In this document: in pieces, positions 1 through 8,814 of the stretch
How the letters are laid out: every line of letters starts with the position of its first letter
Numbering within the stretch: position 1 is the first letter of the stretch
NCBI RefSeq assembly: GCF_000335475.2
Contig: NZ_ANAH02000063.1
Coordinates: 1 to 52,431, forward strand
Origin: Cystobacter fuscus DSM 2262
GTDB lineage: Bacteria > Myxococcota > Myxococcia > Myxococcales > Myxococcaceae
DNA: 52,431 nt
Direction of reading: 5' to 3'
The notes under the pieces: generated by a model
Seen by the model: only the letters and a program-made list of their open reading frames with translations
The model's database searches: none
Told to the model about the DNA's origin: nothing
Position numbers and translations under genes: made by a program

Positions 1-105
1 CCCCCCCCCCCTTCCAAATACCCGTTTTTACTGGGTTTCGTCCAGGATGAGCCTTCCGTTGTCGCACCGAGCCGAGGGGACTGGCCCCAGGGACTCCCGT
101 CGCCC

Positions 106-495
106 ATGACGAAATACAACGTGAACTTCGATGTGGAGTCCGTGCTGCGCACCGTGGAGGCGCTGGGCAGGAATCAGCCCGAGGGGACGCTGGAAGAGGA
201 GTCGCTCCGGGTGTGTGCGGCCGCGCTGCTCTTCGTGCGCGAGGACCCGCACAAGCTCGATGAATTCCGGGAGTACTTCCGCAGGCTCACCCCGCCGGCC
301 GTCGAGGGCGTCAAGGTGGACCACGTCTTCGCCACGCGCGAGGCGGCGGAGACCTGGCTCAAGCAGGGAGATGCCCGGGATGGCCAGCGGCTGCGCGTCG
401 CGGGCCAGGGCTTCACCGTCATCGACCTCGGCGCCCGGGGGCTGAAGCTCGTGCGGATGCCGCTGCCCGAGGAGTTGCCGCCCCACAAGCCGTGA
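106..495 (+). CDS. Conserved hypothetical protein, 129 aa
   Basis: This is a small soluble, charged protein with no signal peptide or membrane segment. It starts MTKYNVNFDVESVLRTVEAL and is predicted mostly helical in its first 60 residues, followed by a mixed alpha/beta second half ending LVRMPLPEELPPHKP. No catalytic motif is visible and I do not recognise the family. The ATG is preceded by a GC-rich leader without a clear Shine-Dalgarno. The gene is convergent with the carboxypeptidase gene, 18 bp away. Codon use matches its neighbours, which supports it as a real gene. The function is unknown. Confidence 0.7.
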   Translation: MTKYNVNFDVESVLRTVEALGRNQPEGTLEEESLRVCAAALLFVREDPHKLDEFREYFRRLTPPAVEGVKVDHVFATREAAETWLKQGDARDGQRLRVAGQGFTVIDLGARGLKLVRMPLPEELPPHKP

Positions 496-513
496 GGCGC
501 CCCACCTGTCGAG

Positions 514-2172
514 TCACTCGGCCTTCCGGGGCACCGACCCCGCGCCCACCACGCGGTGTACAGGGTACAGCTCACCCACGGTGATGTCCTTGTCGAGGAA
601 CTGCCAGCGGCAGAAGCCGTCGTCGGAGTGGGGCTCGAGCAGGTACACGGCGAGCGTCCCGGCGCGCTGGGCGGTGGGGACGAGCAGCGTGCCCGGGGGG
701 AACTCGCGCGAGGAGCGCTCGGGGGACACGGTGAGCACGGTCTCGAAGCGCACGGGCTTGGGCTTCTGGCTGAGCGGCACCTCGGCCTCACCGGGCGGCG
801 GCACGTTGGCGGCCACGTCGGGGCTGAACGTCTCCTCGCGCCGCGCCACCCGGTAGCTGTCGACCGTGAAGCGCTGGGCGGCCGCGAGGCGCTCGAAGCG
901 GATGCCATGCCCCTCCAGCCGCGAGGCGAGCGACTCGGGCACGAGGTACGCGGACGGCGTGCTCACCGCCTGGGTGGGCACGAAGGTGCGGTGGTGCGGC
1001 ATGCGCCAGGTGCGCGGGCGCTTGCCCGGGTAGCGCCGCGCGGTGATGCTCGCCTCGTCGAAGGAGTGGATTTCCGCCACGTCGCCGGGCTTCGCGTGGG
1101 CGGGGTACTCGAACACCAGCGCCCCCTTCTCATCGCGCGTGGCCACGCCGTAGTTGATGCCCACGAGCGCCGTGACGTCCGGGGACTCGCCGCGCGCGAG
1201 GATGCGCTCGCCCTCCGCCTCGGTGATGGCGAGGTAGGAGCTGGCGTTCTTCGCCGCGTCCCGGAACAGCTCGAGCAACCACGCCCGCATCACCGCGCAG
1301 CGGCGCGGGAAGTCGATGTAGCTGTACGTCTCGAGCAGCACGTCGATGCGCCCGAGCAGGCCCCGGTAATGGCTGCCAAAGCGCGGGAGCGCGGGATAGG
1401 TGTGCCAGCCCGAGCGCGGGTTGCCCTCCTCCTTGAAATTGCCATACCAGAAGCTCTGGAAGTCATGGCGCTTGGACACCGCCGCGGCCACGCGATCGAG
1501 CATCACGCGGTTGAAGGAGCGCAGCTCGGAGAAGAGCGGCTCGTTCGAGTGGGACGTGTCATACGTCAGGTCGAAGGCGTGGATGCTGCCGTCGGTGGTG
1601 TGGCAGTCGATGAAGACGTGTGGCCACCACTCCTGATGGAGCCTGGCCAGGCAGCGCGTCTCGGGGGCCTCCTGCTTCATGTTGTCGCGGTTGAGGTTCC
1701 ACCCCTCGCCCGTGTAGCGCGTGCCCACGCCGCCCGGAGGGTTCACCTGCCCCTCGAGCTCGGCCAGGTTGAGCTTGCGGTTGTTCGGGCTGATGCGGTC
1801 GTTGCCATCGGGGTTGAAGTTGGGCACCAACACCAGACACAGCTTGTCGAGCAGCTTCTGGCCGAGCTTGGTGAGGGTGAGTTCCCTCGCGAGCGCGAGC
1901 ACGGACTCCTTGCCCTCGACCTCACCCGCGTGGATGTTGGCCTCGACCATCACGATGACCTTCTTCTGCTTGCGCGCGAGCGCCGGGGTGAAGCAGTTGC
2001 GGTCACTCACCACGAGCGCGACCATGGGCTGGCCCTCGCCGCTCTGTCCGAAGTCCACGCGCCGCGCGAGCTTCGTGCGCGCGCAGAGCGCGTCGACGAA
2101 GGCGAGCACGTCGGCGTGCCGGGAGGTTTCCTGATAGTTCGTGGCTTCGGCGCGGGTGAGCAACTCTTTCAT
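514..2172 (-). CDS. M14-family zinc carboxypeptidase-like protein
   Basis: The 552-residue protein carries the zinc signature of M14 metallocarboxypeptidases. HAGE at His81 and Glu84 gives the first two zinc ligands, and His191 in FIDCHTTDG is the third. Glu281 in LLETYSY is the candidate catalytic glutamate. PNFNPDGNDR (about 117-126) and WNLNRD (159-164) are the substrate-carboxylate-binding region typical of the family. About 230 C-terminal residues beyond the catalytic domain look like a beta-rich accessory domain. No signal peptide is evident, so a cytoplasmic location is inferred. The start ATG overlaps the stop of the upstream P450 gene (ATGA), so the two are probably co-translated. 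The substrate cannot be read from sequence. Confidence 0.9.
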   Translation of the reverse strand: MKELLTRAEATNYQETSRHADVLAFVDALCARTKLARRVDFGQSGEGQPMVALVVSDRNCFTPALARKQKKVIVMVEANIHAGEVEGKESVLALARELTLTKLGQKLLDKLCLVLVPNFNPDGNDRISPNNRKLNLAELEGQVNPPGGVGTRYTGEGWNLNRDNMKQEAPETRCLARLHQEWWPHVFIDCHTTDGSIHAFDLTYDTSHSNEPLFSELRSFNRVMLDRVAAAVSKRHDFQSFWYGNFKEEGNPRSGWHTYPALPRFGSHYRGLLGRIDVLLETYSYIDFPRRCAVMRAWLLELFRDAAKNASSYLAITEAEGERILARGESPDVTALVGINYGVATRDEKGALVFEYPAHAKPGDVAEIHSFDEASITARRYPGKRPRTWRMPHHRTFVPTQAVSTPSAYLVPESLASRLEGHGIRFERLAAAQRFTVDSYRVARREETFSPDVAANVPPPGEAEVPLSQKPKPVRFETVLTVSPERSSREFPPGTLLVPTAQRAGTLAVYLLEPHSDDGFCRWQFLDKDITVGELYPVHRVVGAGSVPRKAE

Positions 2173-3596
2173 GGACGGGCATCCGAGCGCTCCGGCCCGG
2201 CACCGTCAAGCACTTCCCCCGGGACATCCCCTGGTTCGCGCCGCCAGGCGATGACTCGCAAACCAAACCGGGGCCGCAAGGTCACCAGCGCCTGGGGAAC
2301 GACGGGGTGTTCTGGCACCAGTTGGAAACGGTAGCGCCGCGCGAGCATCGCCAGACAGAGTTGTCCCTCCAGCAGGGCGAGCCCACTGCCGATGCACATG
2401 CGCTGTCCGGCCCCGAAGGGCAGCCAGGCGAAGCGCGGACGCGTCCCCGCGCGCTCGGGCAGGAAGCGGTCCGGGTCGAAGGAATCTGGACGCTCCCAGA
2501 AAGCGGGGTGGCGGTGGATGACATACGGCAACATGACGACGATGGAGCCCCGGGGCAGTGTGTAGCCCCCGAGCACGTCGTCGGCGAGCGCCACCCGGCT
2601 GATGAGCCAGGCGGGGGGATAGAGCCTCATGGACTCGTCGAAGACACGCGCCGTGTAGCGCAGGCGGGGCAGGTCCTGGAACGTGGGGGTCCGCTCGCCC
2701 ACCACGCTCGTCACCTCCTCGACGAGCCGCCGCGCCGCCTCGGGGTGCTGGTGCAAGAGGAGGAAGGTCCACGCGAGCGCGTTGGCGGTGGTCTCGTGCC
2801 CCGCCAGCACGAGCGTCATCACCTCGTCGCGCAGCTGCCGGTCACTCATGCCCTCGCCGGTGTCCGCGTCGCGCGCCGCCATGAGCATGGAGAGGAGATC
2901 CCCGCTCGCGTCCGTGCGCCGGTGACGCCCGTCGATGATGCCGTAGACGATGCGATCCAACACGCGGATGGCCGAGCGCAGTCGCAGATGTCCCGGCAGG
3001 GGCAGCAGCGAGGGCAGCGGCAGCGCGGACAGGACACGCTGGTTGAGTTCCTCCAGCACGGTGGTGACCGCGCGCGCCATGTCGTTCGCGGCGCCGCTCA
3101 GATCCGTGCTGAAGAGCACCTGGCCGGTGATGGACAGCACCAGCCGCATCAACTCCGCGCACAGGTCGAAGGGCTCGCCCCGGGCGGCGAGCGCGTCCCA
3201 GCGCGGCAGCGATTCCTCGACGAGCCGGGTGATGAGCGTGGCGATGCCCTCCATGCGCTCGCGGTGGAAGGCGGGCTGGGCGAGCCGGCGCTGGCGCTTC
3301 CAGAAGTCCCCCTCGCTCAGGAGCAGCCCCTCGCCCAGCACGGGCCGCAGCCGCTGCATCAGCGCGGTCTTCTGGTAGTTCTGCGCGTTGTCCACGAGGA
3401 CACGTTTCACGTCGTCCGGGTGGCTGAGCTGGTACATGAGCAGGGGACCCATGGGGTAGCGCACCACGTCCCCATAGCGCTCGCGGCCCCGCTGGAAGAG
3501 CGTGAGCGGATCGGATCTCCGCTCGGGAAGATTGCCGAGGAGCCAGTGCCCCTTGGGGCCGGGAGGAACGCGGGCGGTGGCGGCGGCGTGTGTCAT
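2169..3596 (-). CDS. Cytochrome P450
   Basis: This 475-residue protein has all the P450 landmarks: the proline-rich N-terminus VPPGPKGHWLLGN, the I-helix oxygen-binding motif AGHETTAN, the K-helix ExxR in ESMRLYPP, and the heme-binding loop FGAGQRMCIG with Cys401 as thiolate ligand. The I- and K-helix sequences and overall length resemble bacterial fatty-acid or terpenoid hydroxylases of the CYP102/CYP4-like type, but the substrate is inference. No membrane anchor is seen. I chose the ATG directly before the VPPGPKG motif; the frame stays open for another 85 codons upstream, but that stretch overlaps nudC and is low complexity. The gene diverges from nudC across about 70 bp. No ferredoxin or reductase gene lies nearby. 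Confidence 0.93.
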   Translation of the reverse strand: MTHAAATARVPPGPKGHWLLGNLPERRSDPLTLFQRGRERYGDVVRYPMGPLLMYQLSHPDDVKRVLVDNAQNYQKTALMQRLRPVLGEGLLLSEGDFWKRQRRLAQPAFHRERMEGIATLITRLVEESLPRWDALAARGEPFDLCAELMRLVLSITGQVLFSTDLSGAANDMARAVTTVLEELNQRVLSALPLPSLLPLPGHLRLRSAIRVLDRIVYGIIDGRHRRTDASGDLLSMLMAARDADTGEGMSDRQLRDEVMTLVLAGHETTANALAWTFLLLHQHPEAARRLVEEVTSVVGERTPTFQDLPRLRYTARVFDESMRLYPPAWLISRVALADDVLGGYTLPRGSIVVMLPYVIHRHPAFWERPDSFDPDRFLPERAGTRPRFAWLPFGAGQRMCIGSGLALLEGQLCLAMLARRYRFQLVPEHPVVPQALVTLRPRFGLRVIAWRREPGDVPGEVLDGAGPERSDARP

Positions 3597-3669
3597 GGAT
3601 GTGGTGTTTCCAAGGTGGGGGCTCGGGGGTGCCCTGCGCAAGCGTAGCGGGTCCGCTAAGGTGTCGCGC

Positions 3670-4509
3670 GTGAGCCCTCCCCGATTCGTTCCTGGATTCG
3701 ACGCCCCCGACCGTCCGCGTGACTCCGCTCTGCTCTTCGCCGCCCGTGGCTTCGACCTGCTCGTCACGGAGGGCGAGGGCGAGGGCAGCGCGCCGCTGCC
3801 CACCGTGGGCCAGCTTCCCTCCCTCGCCACCCAGGCCCTCTTCCTCGGCACGCTCGATGGCGTGGACTGCTACGTCACCGCCCTGCCCAAGGAGACCGAG
3901 GCCCCCGCCGGCATGAAGTTCATCCCCGGACGCGCCCTCTACTCGCGAGTGGACGAGGACACCTTCGGCCTCGTTGGCCGCTCGCTGGCGATCGCCGAGT
4001 GGGATGTGCTGCACCGCTTCTGCGGACGCTGCGCGCAGCCCACGGTGCTCACGCCGGGCGAGCGCGCGCGCCGCTGCTCCGTGTGCCGCACGCCCTTCTA
4101 TCCGCGCATCTCCCCCGCGGTCATCGTGCTCATCAGCCGCGGGGACGAGATGCTGCTCGCGCGCAACGCGAGCTTCCCCGATGCCTTCTTCAGCACCCTG
4201 GCCGGCTTCGTGGACGTGGGCGAGTCGCTGGAGGAGACGGTGGCGCGCGAGGTGCGCGAGGAGGTGGGTCTGGAGCTGAAGAACCTGCGCTACTTCGGCA
4301 GCCAGCCCTGGCCCTTCGGCCGCTCGCTCATGGTGGGCTTCACCGCCGAGTACGCCAGCGGGGAAATCCGCGTGGATGGCCAGGAGATCGCCGAGGCCGG
4401 CTGGTTCGGCGTGGACCGGCTGCCCCGCATCCCTCCGCCCCTGAGCATCGCGCGGCGGCTCATCGACTCCCACATCGCCCAGGTGAAGGGCCGCGCCCCC
4501 TCGCCTTGA
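3670..4509 (+). CDS. nudC: NAD(H) pyrophosphatase, Nudix family (NudC)
   Basis: The enzyme hydrolyses NAD(H) to NMN(H) and AMP and, in characterised homologues, removes NAD caps from RNA. The layout is canonical: an N-terminal NUDIX-like domain, a zinc ribbon with CGRC and CSVC pairs, then a catalytic Nudix box reading G(x5)E(x7)REVREEVGL in GFVDVGESLEE and what follows. The NudC specificity motif SQPWPF follows about 20 residues later. I place the start at GTG 3670 because AAGGTG (3658-3663) sits six bases upstream; an in-frame GTG nine bases earlier is the alternative. That gives 279 aa, slightly longer than E. coli NudC. The gene diverges from the P450 gene, with no evident operon partner. 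Confidence 0.93.
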   Translation: MSPPRFVPGFDAPDRPRDSALLFAARGFDLLVTEGEGEGSAPLPTVGQLPSLATQALFLGTLDGVDCYVTALPKETEAPAGMKFIPGRALYSRVDEDTFGLVGRSLAIAEWDVLHRFCGRCAQPTVLTPGERARRCSVCRTPFYPRISPAVIVLISRGDEMLLARNASFPDAFFSTLAGFVDVGESLEETVAREVREEVGLELKNLRYFGSQPWPFGRSLMVGFTAEYASGEIRVDGQEIAEAGWFGVDRLPRIPPPLSIARRLIDSHIAQVKGRAPSP

Positions 4510-4631
4510 GCCCCCTGCCTCCGGGCGCCCGCCGCGCCGCCCGGGGGGCGGGCCCAGCGCGTGGGCCAGCTCCGCGCTTGCATCGCCCGCGCGGGTGGGG
4601 TTGAAGCGATTGTCCCCCTGGATTTTCGCCC

Positions 4632-5324
4632 ATGCCCCTCGCGCGTCCCCACATCGAGCCCCGTCGTGTTCCCACCGCTGACTCGCTGGTGGTCAAGGAG
4701 ATCTACCTCTCGGTGCAGGGCGAGTCCTCGCACGCGGGACTGCTGTGCTCCTTCGTGCGGCTCACCGGCTGTCACCTGCGCTGCAGCTACTGCGACAGCG
4801 AGTTCGCCTTCCATGGCGGCCAGCGCCGCAAGATCTCCGAGGTGGTGGACGAGGTGAAGGCGCTCGGCTCGCCGCGCGTGGAGGTGACGGGAGGCGAGCC
4901 CTTGTTGCAGCCCGGGGTGTATCCGCTGATGGAGCAGTTGCTCGCCTCTGGCATGACCGTGCTCCTGGAGACGAGTGGCGCCATCGACGTGCGGCTCGTG
5001 CCCCCCGCGGTGCACAAGATCGTGGACATGAAGACGCCCTCCTCGGGCGAGAGCGATCGCAATGACTACCGCAACCTCGAGTCGATGAACGCCAACGACG
5101 AGCTCAAGTTCGTCATCGGCAGCCGCGAGGACTACGAGTGGAGCAAGCGGCTCATCACCGAGCACCGGCTGCTGGACAAGCCCTACGAACTGCTCTTCTC
5201 CACCGTGCACGGGAAGATCACCACGAAGGACCTGGCCGAGTGGGTCATCGCGGACCGGTTGCCGGTGCGCTTCCAGCTTCAGATGCACAAGTACATCTGG
5301 GATCCGAACGAGCGCGGGGTGTGA
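4632..5324 (+). CDS. queE: 7-carboxy-7-deazaguanine synthase (QueE), radical SAM
   Basis: QueE converts 6-carboxy-tetrahydropterin to 7-carboxy-7-deazaguanine in queuosine/preQ0 biosynthesis. The 230-residue protein has the radical-SAM cluster as CHLRCSYC (CxxxCxxC), preceded by EIYLSVQGESSHAG, which is diagnostic of QueE, and followed by the SAM-binding GGEPLLQ motif. VHKIVDMKTPSSGE also matches QueE from proteobacteria. The other queuosine genes (queC, queD, queF) are not in the window. The upstream intergenic stretch (4510-4631) holds a GC-rich inverted repeat but no recognisable preQ1 riboswitch. Assignment is firm from motifs and length. Confidence 0.94.
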   Translation: MPLARPHIEPRRVPTADSLVVKEIYLSVQGESSHAGLLCSFVRLTGCHLRCSYCDSEFAFHGGQRRKISEVVDEVKALGSPRVEVTGGEPLLQPGVYPLMEQLLASGMTVLLETSGAIDVRLVPPAVHKIVDMKTPSSGESDRNDYRNLESMNANDELKFVIGSREDYEWSKRLITEHRLLDKPYELLFSTVHGKITTKDLAEWVIADRLPVRFQLQMHKYIWDPNERGV

Positions 5325-5394
5325 CGGCCGAGCCCCCTCGGGACATGTCGAGGGGCTCCGGGGGGGAGCACGGGCGCCACGTGCGCGGGGCGGC

Positions 5395-5679
5395 TCAGAA
5401 GGGCGAGGGCGGAGGCGGACGCACCATCACCTGCTCCAGGGCATGGGCGCCGAGCCCCAGGAAGACGGCGGTGAGCAGGGTGCTGCCGAAGAAGCCCGCG
5501 AGGATGAGGTTCTTGCGCGAGTGCTCGAACTGGCTGAAGGCATACACGGGCAGGTAGAATGGCACCAGGAGCACCATCATCCCCGTGCCCAGGCTGCGGC
5601 GGAACGCATGGACGAGCAGGAAGAGGGCACACACGAACGTGATGACCCCGAACAGGGCGGCGAGCGGAAGGAGCGGCAC
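5395..5679 (-). CDS. Small membrane protein, 94 aa
   Basis: The hydrophobic protein has three predicted membrane segments: residues about 4-22 (LAALFGVITFVCALFLLV), 33-49 (GMMVLLVPFYLPVYAFS) and 61-82 (LILAGFFGSTLLTAVFLGLG). The tail is proline-rich and ends RPPPPSPF. No catalytic motif is present. The start is GTG. It diverges from the next small membrane protein gene, with about 70 bp between them. I do not recognise the family; the spacing of segments and the basic loop SQFEHSRKN suggest an inner-membrane protein of unknown role. Confidence 0.65.
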   Translation of the reverse strand: MPLLPLAALFGVITFVCALFLLVHAFRRSLGTGMMVLLVPFYLPVYAFSQFEHSRKNLILAGFFGSTLLTAVFLGLGAHALEQVMVRPPPPSPF

Positions 5680-5750
5680 GGGTTTCCAAATAACACGCGC
5701 GCCGCCCCGTGCTAAAGGACGCTTCCCCGTCTCCTGACCGAGGTTCCTGG

Positions 5751-6086
5751 ATGATCGCCGCCCTCAAGACACTGCTCACCTTCATCCTGGCGGGAGCCTT
5801 CGGGGGACTGGCCACCGCGTCGTGGCTGGGACCCAAGTGGCTCGAGTGGGACAACACCACCCGCATCCAGGCGACCCAGACGATGTGCAACCTGCCCGAG
5901 GTCATCCGCAACGTCACCGCGCAGCTGCTCGGCTACCAGTTCACCGGCACCGGCGTGGGCGCGGGCGCCGGACTCCTGCTGGGCATCGTCTTCCTGGTGA
6001 TGCGCTCGAGGAAGCAGAAGACGCTCCAGGTGCCGCCCGCCGCGCCGCCGCCCGCCGCGCCGCCGCCGCCCTCCGCCACGGCCTGA
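5751..6086 (+). CDS. Small membrane protein with Pro/Ala-rich tail
   Basis: This 111-residue protein has an N-terminal membrane segment (ALKTLLTFILAGAFGGLATA) and a second near residues 65-85 (VGAGAGLLLGIVFLVM). Between them is a soluble loop containing one cysteine (TMCNLPEVIRNV). The tail is basic and then consists of Pro/Ala runs ending ATA. I chose the ATG at 5751 rather than an in-frame ATG 42 bases upstream because the membrane segment begins directly after it. It is convergent with the LysR gene 25 bp away. No known domain is visible, and its function is unknown. Confidence 0.6.
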   Translation: MIAALKTLLTFILAGAFGGLATASWLGPKWLEWDNTTRIQATQTMCNLPEVIRNVTAQLLGYQFTGTGVGAGAGLLLGIVFLVMRSRKQKTLQVPPAAPPPAAPPPPSATA

Positions 6087-6111
6087 GCGCGCCTCCGCCC
6101 CCCACCCGGGC

Positions 6112-7053
6112 TCACCGCCCGGAGCCCGTGTCCCTGACGCCGCTTCGCATCCAGGCGTCCCAGGGAAGGGGCTCGGCGATGTGCTCGACGAGGAAGTCGA
6201 CGAGGGTGCGCACCTTGGGCGAGAGATAGCGCCGGCTCGGATAGACGGCGTAGAGGGTGAGGGGCGACACCGGGTAGTCCGGCAGCAGCCGCACGAGGCG
6301 GCCTTGCCGCAGATCCTCGCCCACCAGGAAGGTGGGCTCCAGGATGATGCCCCGTCCCGCCACCGCCGCCGCGCGCAGGGAGTCCCCGTTGTTGGTGGCG
6401 AGCCGGCCCTGGACGGATACCCGGAGGGGCCCCGCGGGTCCCTCGAACTCCCAGACGCCGCGCAGCGCGTCGTACGTGTAGCACAGGCACTCGTGGTGAC
6501 GGAGCTCCTCCGGCGCGCGGGGCACCCCATGGCGCTCGAGGTAGGAGGGCGCCGCGCAGGCCACCAGGCGCGCCTGGGCCAACGGCCGGGCCACCAGCGT
6601 CGTCTTCAGCTCCTGGGTGATGCGCAGGGCCAGGTCATAGCCCTCCTCCACCAGGTCCACCATGCGGTCGGACAGCGACAGCTCCAGCTTCACCTCCGGG
6701 TAGCGCTCCATGTAGTCCAGGAACAGCGGCGTGAGGTGCTGGACGCCAAAGGACACCGGCGCCGCCACCCGCAGCAGCCCCTGGGGCCGCCCCGCCGCCG
6801 AGGAGATGGTCAGCTCCGCCTCGTCCAGGTCGTTGAGGATCTGCGCGCAGCGCTCGTAGTAGCTCCGCCCGCTGTCGGTGAGGTACAGCCTGCGCGTCGT
6901 GCGATGCAGCAGCCTCACCCCCAGCCGCGCCTCCAGCTCGGCCACCTGCCGCGACGCCGCCGTGGCCGAGATGCCCAGCCGCTCCGCCGCCCGCGAGAAG
7001 CCTTCCAGCTCCACCACCTTCGCGAACACCCTCATCGCCTGAAAGACATCCAT
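6112..7053 (-). CDS. LysR-family transcriptional regulator
   Basis: The 313-residue protein has the N-terminal LysR winged helix-turn-helix (MDVFQAMRVFAKVVELEGFS, then AAERLGISATAASRQVAELE) and a periplasmic-binding-protein-like effector domain from about residue 90. The closest-looking group is the short-linker, aromatic-degradation/YafC-type LysR proteins with RLLHRTTRRLYLTDSG. It is divergent from the diiron protein/nitronate monooxygenase pair, the usual arrangement for a LysR regulator and its target. A near-perfect palindrome lies five bases upstream of its start codon. The inference is that it controls itself and the divergent pair in response to a small molecule that is not identifiable from sequence. 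Confidence 0.93.
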   Translation of the reverse strand: MDVFQAMRVFAKVVELEGFSRAAERLGISATAASRQVAELEARLGVRLLHRTTRRLYLTDSGRSYYERCAQILNDLDEAELTISSAAGRPQGLLRVAAPVSFGVQHLTPLFLDYMERYPEVKLELSLSDRMVDLVEEGYDLALRITQELKTTLVARPLAQARLVACAAPSYLERHGVPRAPEELRHHECLCYTYDALRGVWEFEGPAGPLRVSVQGRLATNNGDSLRAAAVAGRGIILEPTFLVGEDLRQGRLVRLLPDYPVSPLTLYAVYPSRRYLSPKVRTLVDFLVEHIAEPLPWDAWMRSGVRDTGSGR

Positions 7054-7057
7054 CCAC

Positions 7058-7084
7058 TCATTATCCCGCTTCTCGGGATAATGA
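7058..7084. promoter_or_regulatory. Palindromic candidate LysR operator
   Basis: This is a perfect inverted repeat with 11-bp arms, TCATTATCCCG and CGGGATAATGA, separated by five bases (cttct). It contains the T-N11-A core expected of LysR boxes. It sits just upstream of the lysR start codon and 102 bp upstream of the divergent diiron-protein gene. The region is visibly AT-richer than the surrounding DNA. The location fits autorepression together with control of the divergent pair; binding is inferred. Confidence 0.6.
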
Positions 7085-7185
7085 TTTTACCAGAACCCCA
7101 TTTTTCACCTCCCAGCAGGGGTGTATCGATTCAGCGAGCCGCCGTTGTTCGCTGGCCCAGCCCCCACCCCCGCGAGGAGTCGATC

Positions 7186-8814
7186 ATGCAAGAAGCCCTG
7201 GGACACCTGGACGCCCTGTCGCGCGAACTCGAGGGGCACGCCATCTACCGTTGGATTGGCGACTCGCACCTGAGGGACACGCGGCGGCACTACGACTGCT
7301 TCATTCCCCTGCTCGGCTTCGTGATGTCCTTTCCCTTCTACAACGAGCGTTATCTCGCTTTCCGCAAGAATGAGAAGGAGTCGGAGCAGGACGCGAAGCT
7401 CAAGGACGCCATCAACCACCACGCCCTCGAGGACCGCACGCACGCGCGGCTCTTCCTGGCGGACTTCCGCCGGCTGGAGCTGGACGAGCTGTGGGGCACC
7501 CAGCGCGCCAGCTCGCTGATGTGGGCGTTGTGGACGTCACCCATGCTCGACCCGGGACGCGCCGTGGAGAGCCAGCGCATCCAGGAGATTGTCGGCGCCG
7601 AGGCGGCGGTGCCCGCCTACCGCTACCTGCACGTGGAGCAGCTCGAGCAGGATGGCCACCTGCTCTTCTCCGCCACGACGAGCCAGGCGCTGCAGGTGAG
7701 GCAGCAGACGGGCATCACCCCGGTCTACTTCGGCATGCACCACCTGGAGCGGGAGTCGGGAGACGTGGGCGCCGCGAAGTCCGAGCTGGTGACGTTCTCG
7801 GCCGAGCAGCGCGAGCGGGCCCTGCGGCTGGTGGAGCGCAAGCACGCGCTGTCGGTGGAGATGAACGACTTCATGCACCGCTTCGTCCAGACGGCGGAGG
7901 AGGCCGGAGGGCCGGGGCCGCTGCTGACGCGCGAGCGGCACGAGCGCATGCGGCTCGTTCGCGAGCAGCTGGACGCGTACCAGACCGGCCGGCTTCCGGC
8001 GCCGACGTGGAACCCCCGGCCCGACAGTTTCACCGAGCAGGGAGACCTCATCGCCGCCTGGCACCGCCACCACGCCGACTTCGTGGGCCACCCCATTTCC
8101 GCGATGATGCGCGAGGCACGGGGCAAGGAAGCGCTCTTCATGCTGCGCTGCGCGGCGCTGCTGTTCGCCCCCCGTATCAACGCGCTGCATACCTTCTACC
8201 TCCAGGACTGCCAGGTGCGGGAGCCCGCCACGGGGCCCGGCACCCCCACGGTGGACTTCCTGCGCCGCACGTTCTCCACCGAGGCCGAGCTGTTCCTGCA
8301 TGACTGGGAGGTGCTGGACATGGATGCCCGCATCCCCTGGACGCCCGCGGAGCTGCTCGAGTGGTGGTTCTTCGACAAGACGTATGGCCGGCCGGAGATG
8401 GAGGCCCTGCACGAGTTCCGGCGCGAGACGCTGCGCCATCCGAACGATCCCCTGCTCAAGTACTGGGCCCTCATGTCCGTGCACTTCATGTCGCGCGCCT
8501 TCTTCGGCAACCTGCGCGTGCTCACGGAGCGCTTCGCGGCGGACCACCCGACGAGCCCTCCCCTCATCTACCTCGAGGGCACGCACCACCTGCTCTACGG
8601 ACAGATGGAGCGCGACTGGCGGGAGCCCACCTGCCCCACCTCGCTCGCGCACCTGCCGGCGGACTACGCGCAGCGGCGCGCGGTGCTGCGGATGATGGAC
8701 GCGTTCGCCACGTACGGCCACCAGCAGTTCGACCACCTGGCGCGGGCGCTGAGCACGGACCGGGAGCACTTCGCCTTCCTGCTCGACGAGGCGGAGGAGA
8801 GGGCCTCGCAATGA
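7186..8814 (+). CDS. Tandem heme-oxygenase-like diiron (HDO-type) protein
   Basis: The all-helical 542-residue protein appears to contain two halves of the heme-oxygenase-like/iron-containing redox enzyme fold. The first half has likely metal-ligand helices HHALEDRTHARLF (about residues 84-96) and YFGMHHLERESGDVG (about 180-194), plus VEMNDFMHRF. The second half has FSTEAELFLHDWEVL and YLEGTHHLLYGQMERDW. The ExxH/HxxxD spacing resembles HDO oxidases, but which residues bind iron is inference. The ATG follows a weak purine-rich stretch (CGAGGAG). The stop overlaps the start of the nitronate monooxygenase gene (ATGA), so the two act in one pathway or on one substrate. No exact functional assignment is possible. 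Confidence 0.75.
   Translation: MQEALGHLDALSRELEGHAIYRWIGDSHLRDTRRHYDCFIPLLGFVMSFPFYNERYLAFRKNEKESEQDAKLKDAINHHALEDRTHARLFLADFRRLELDELWGTQRASSLMWALWTSPMLDPGRAVESQRIQEIVGAEAAVPAYRYLHVEQLEQDGHLLFSATTSQALQVRQQTGITPVYFGMHHLERESGDVGAAKSELVTFSAEQRERALRLVERKHALSVEMNDFMHRFVQTAEEAGGPGPLLTRERHERMRLVREQLDAYQTGRLPAPTWNPRPDSFTEQGDLIAAWHRHHADFVGHPISAMMREARGKEALFMLRCAALLFAPRINALHTFYLQDCQVREPATGPGTPTVDFLRRTFSTEAELFLHDWEVLDMDARIPWTPAELLEWWFFDKTYGRPEMEALHEFRRETLRHPNDPLLKYWALMSVHFMSRAFFGNLRVLTERFAADHPTSPPLIYLEGTHHLLYGQMERDWREPTCPTSLAHLPADYAQRRAVLRMMDAFATYGHQQFDHLARALSTDREHFAFLLDEAEERASQ

Noticed and set aside
1-20. Run of C residues at the left edge
   Set aside because: A homopolymer at the edge could be an assembly end; too little sequence to interpret.
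3597-3851. N-terminal extension of the P450 frame beyond the chosen start
   Set aside because: It overlaps the nudC coding region and is low complexity, whereas a good start lies right before VPPGPKG.
4510-4631. Possible preQ1 riboswitch ahead of queE
   Set aside because: The stretch has a GC hairpin but none of the conserved preQ1 aptamer sequence.
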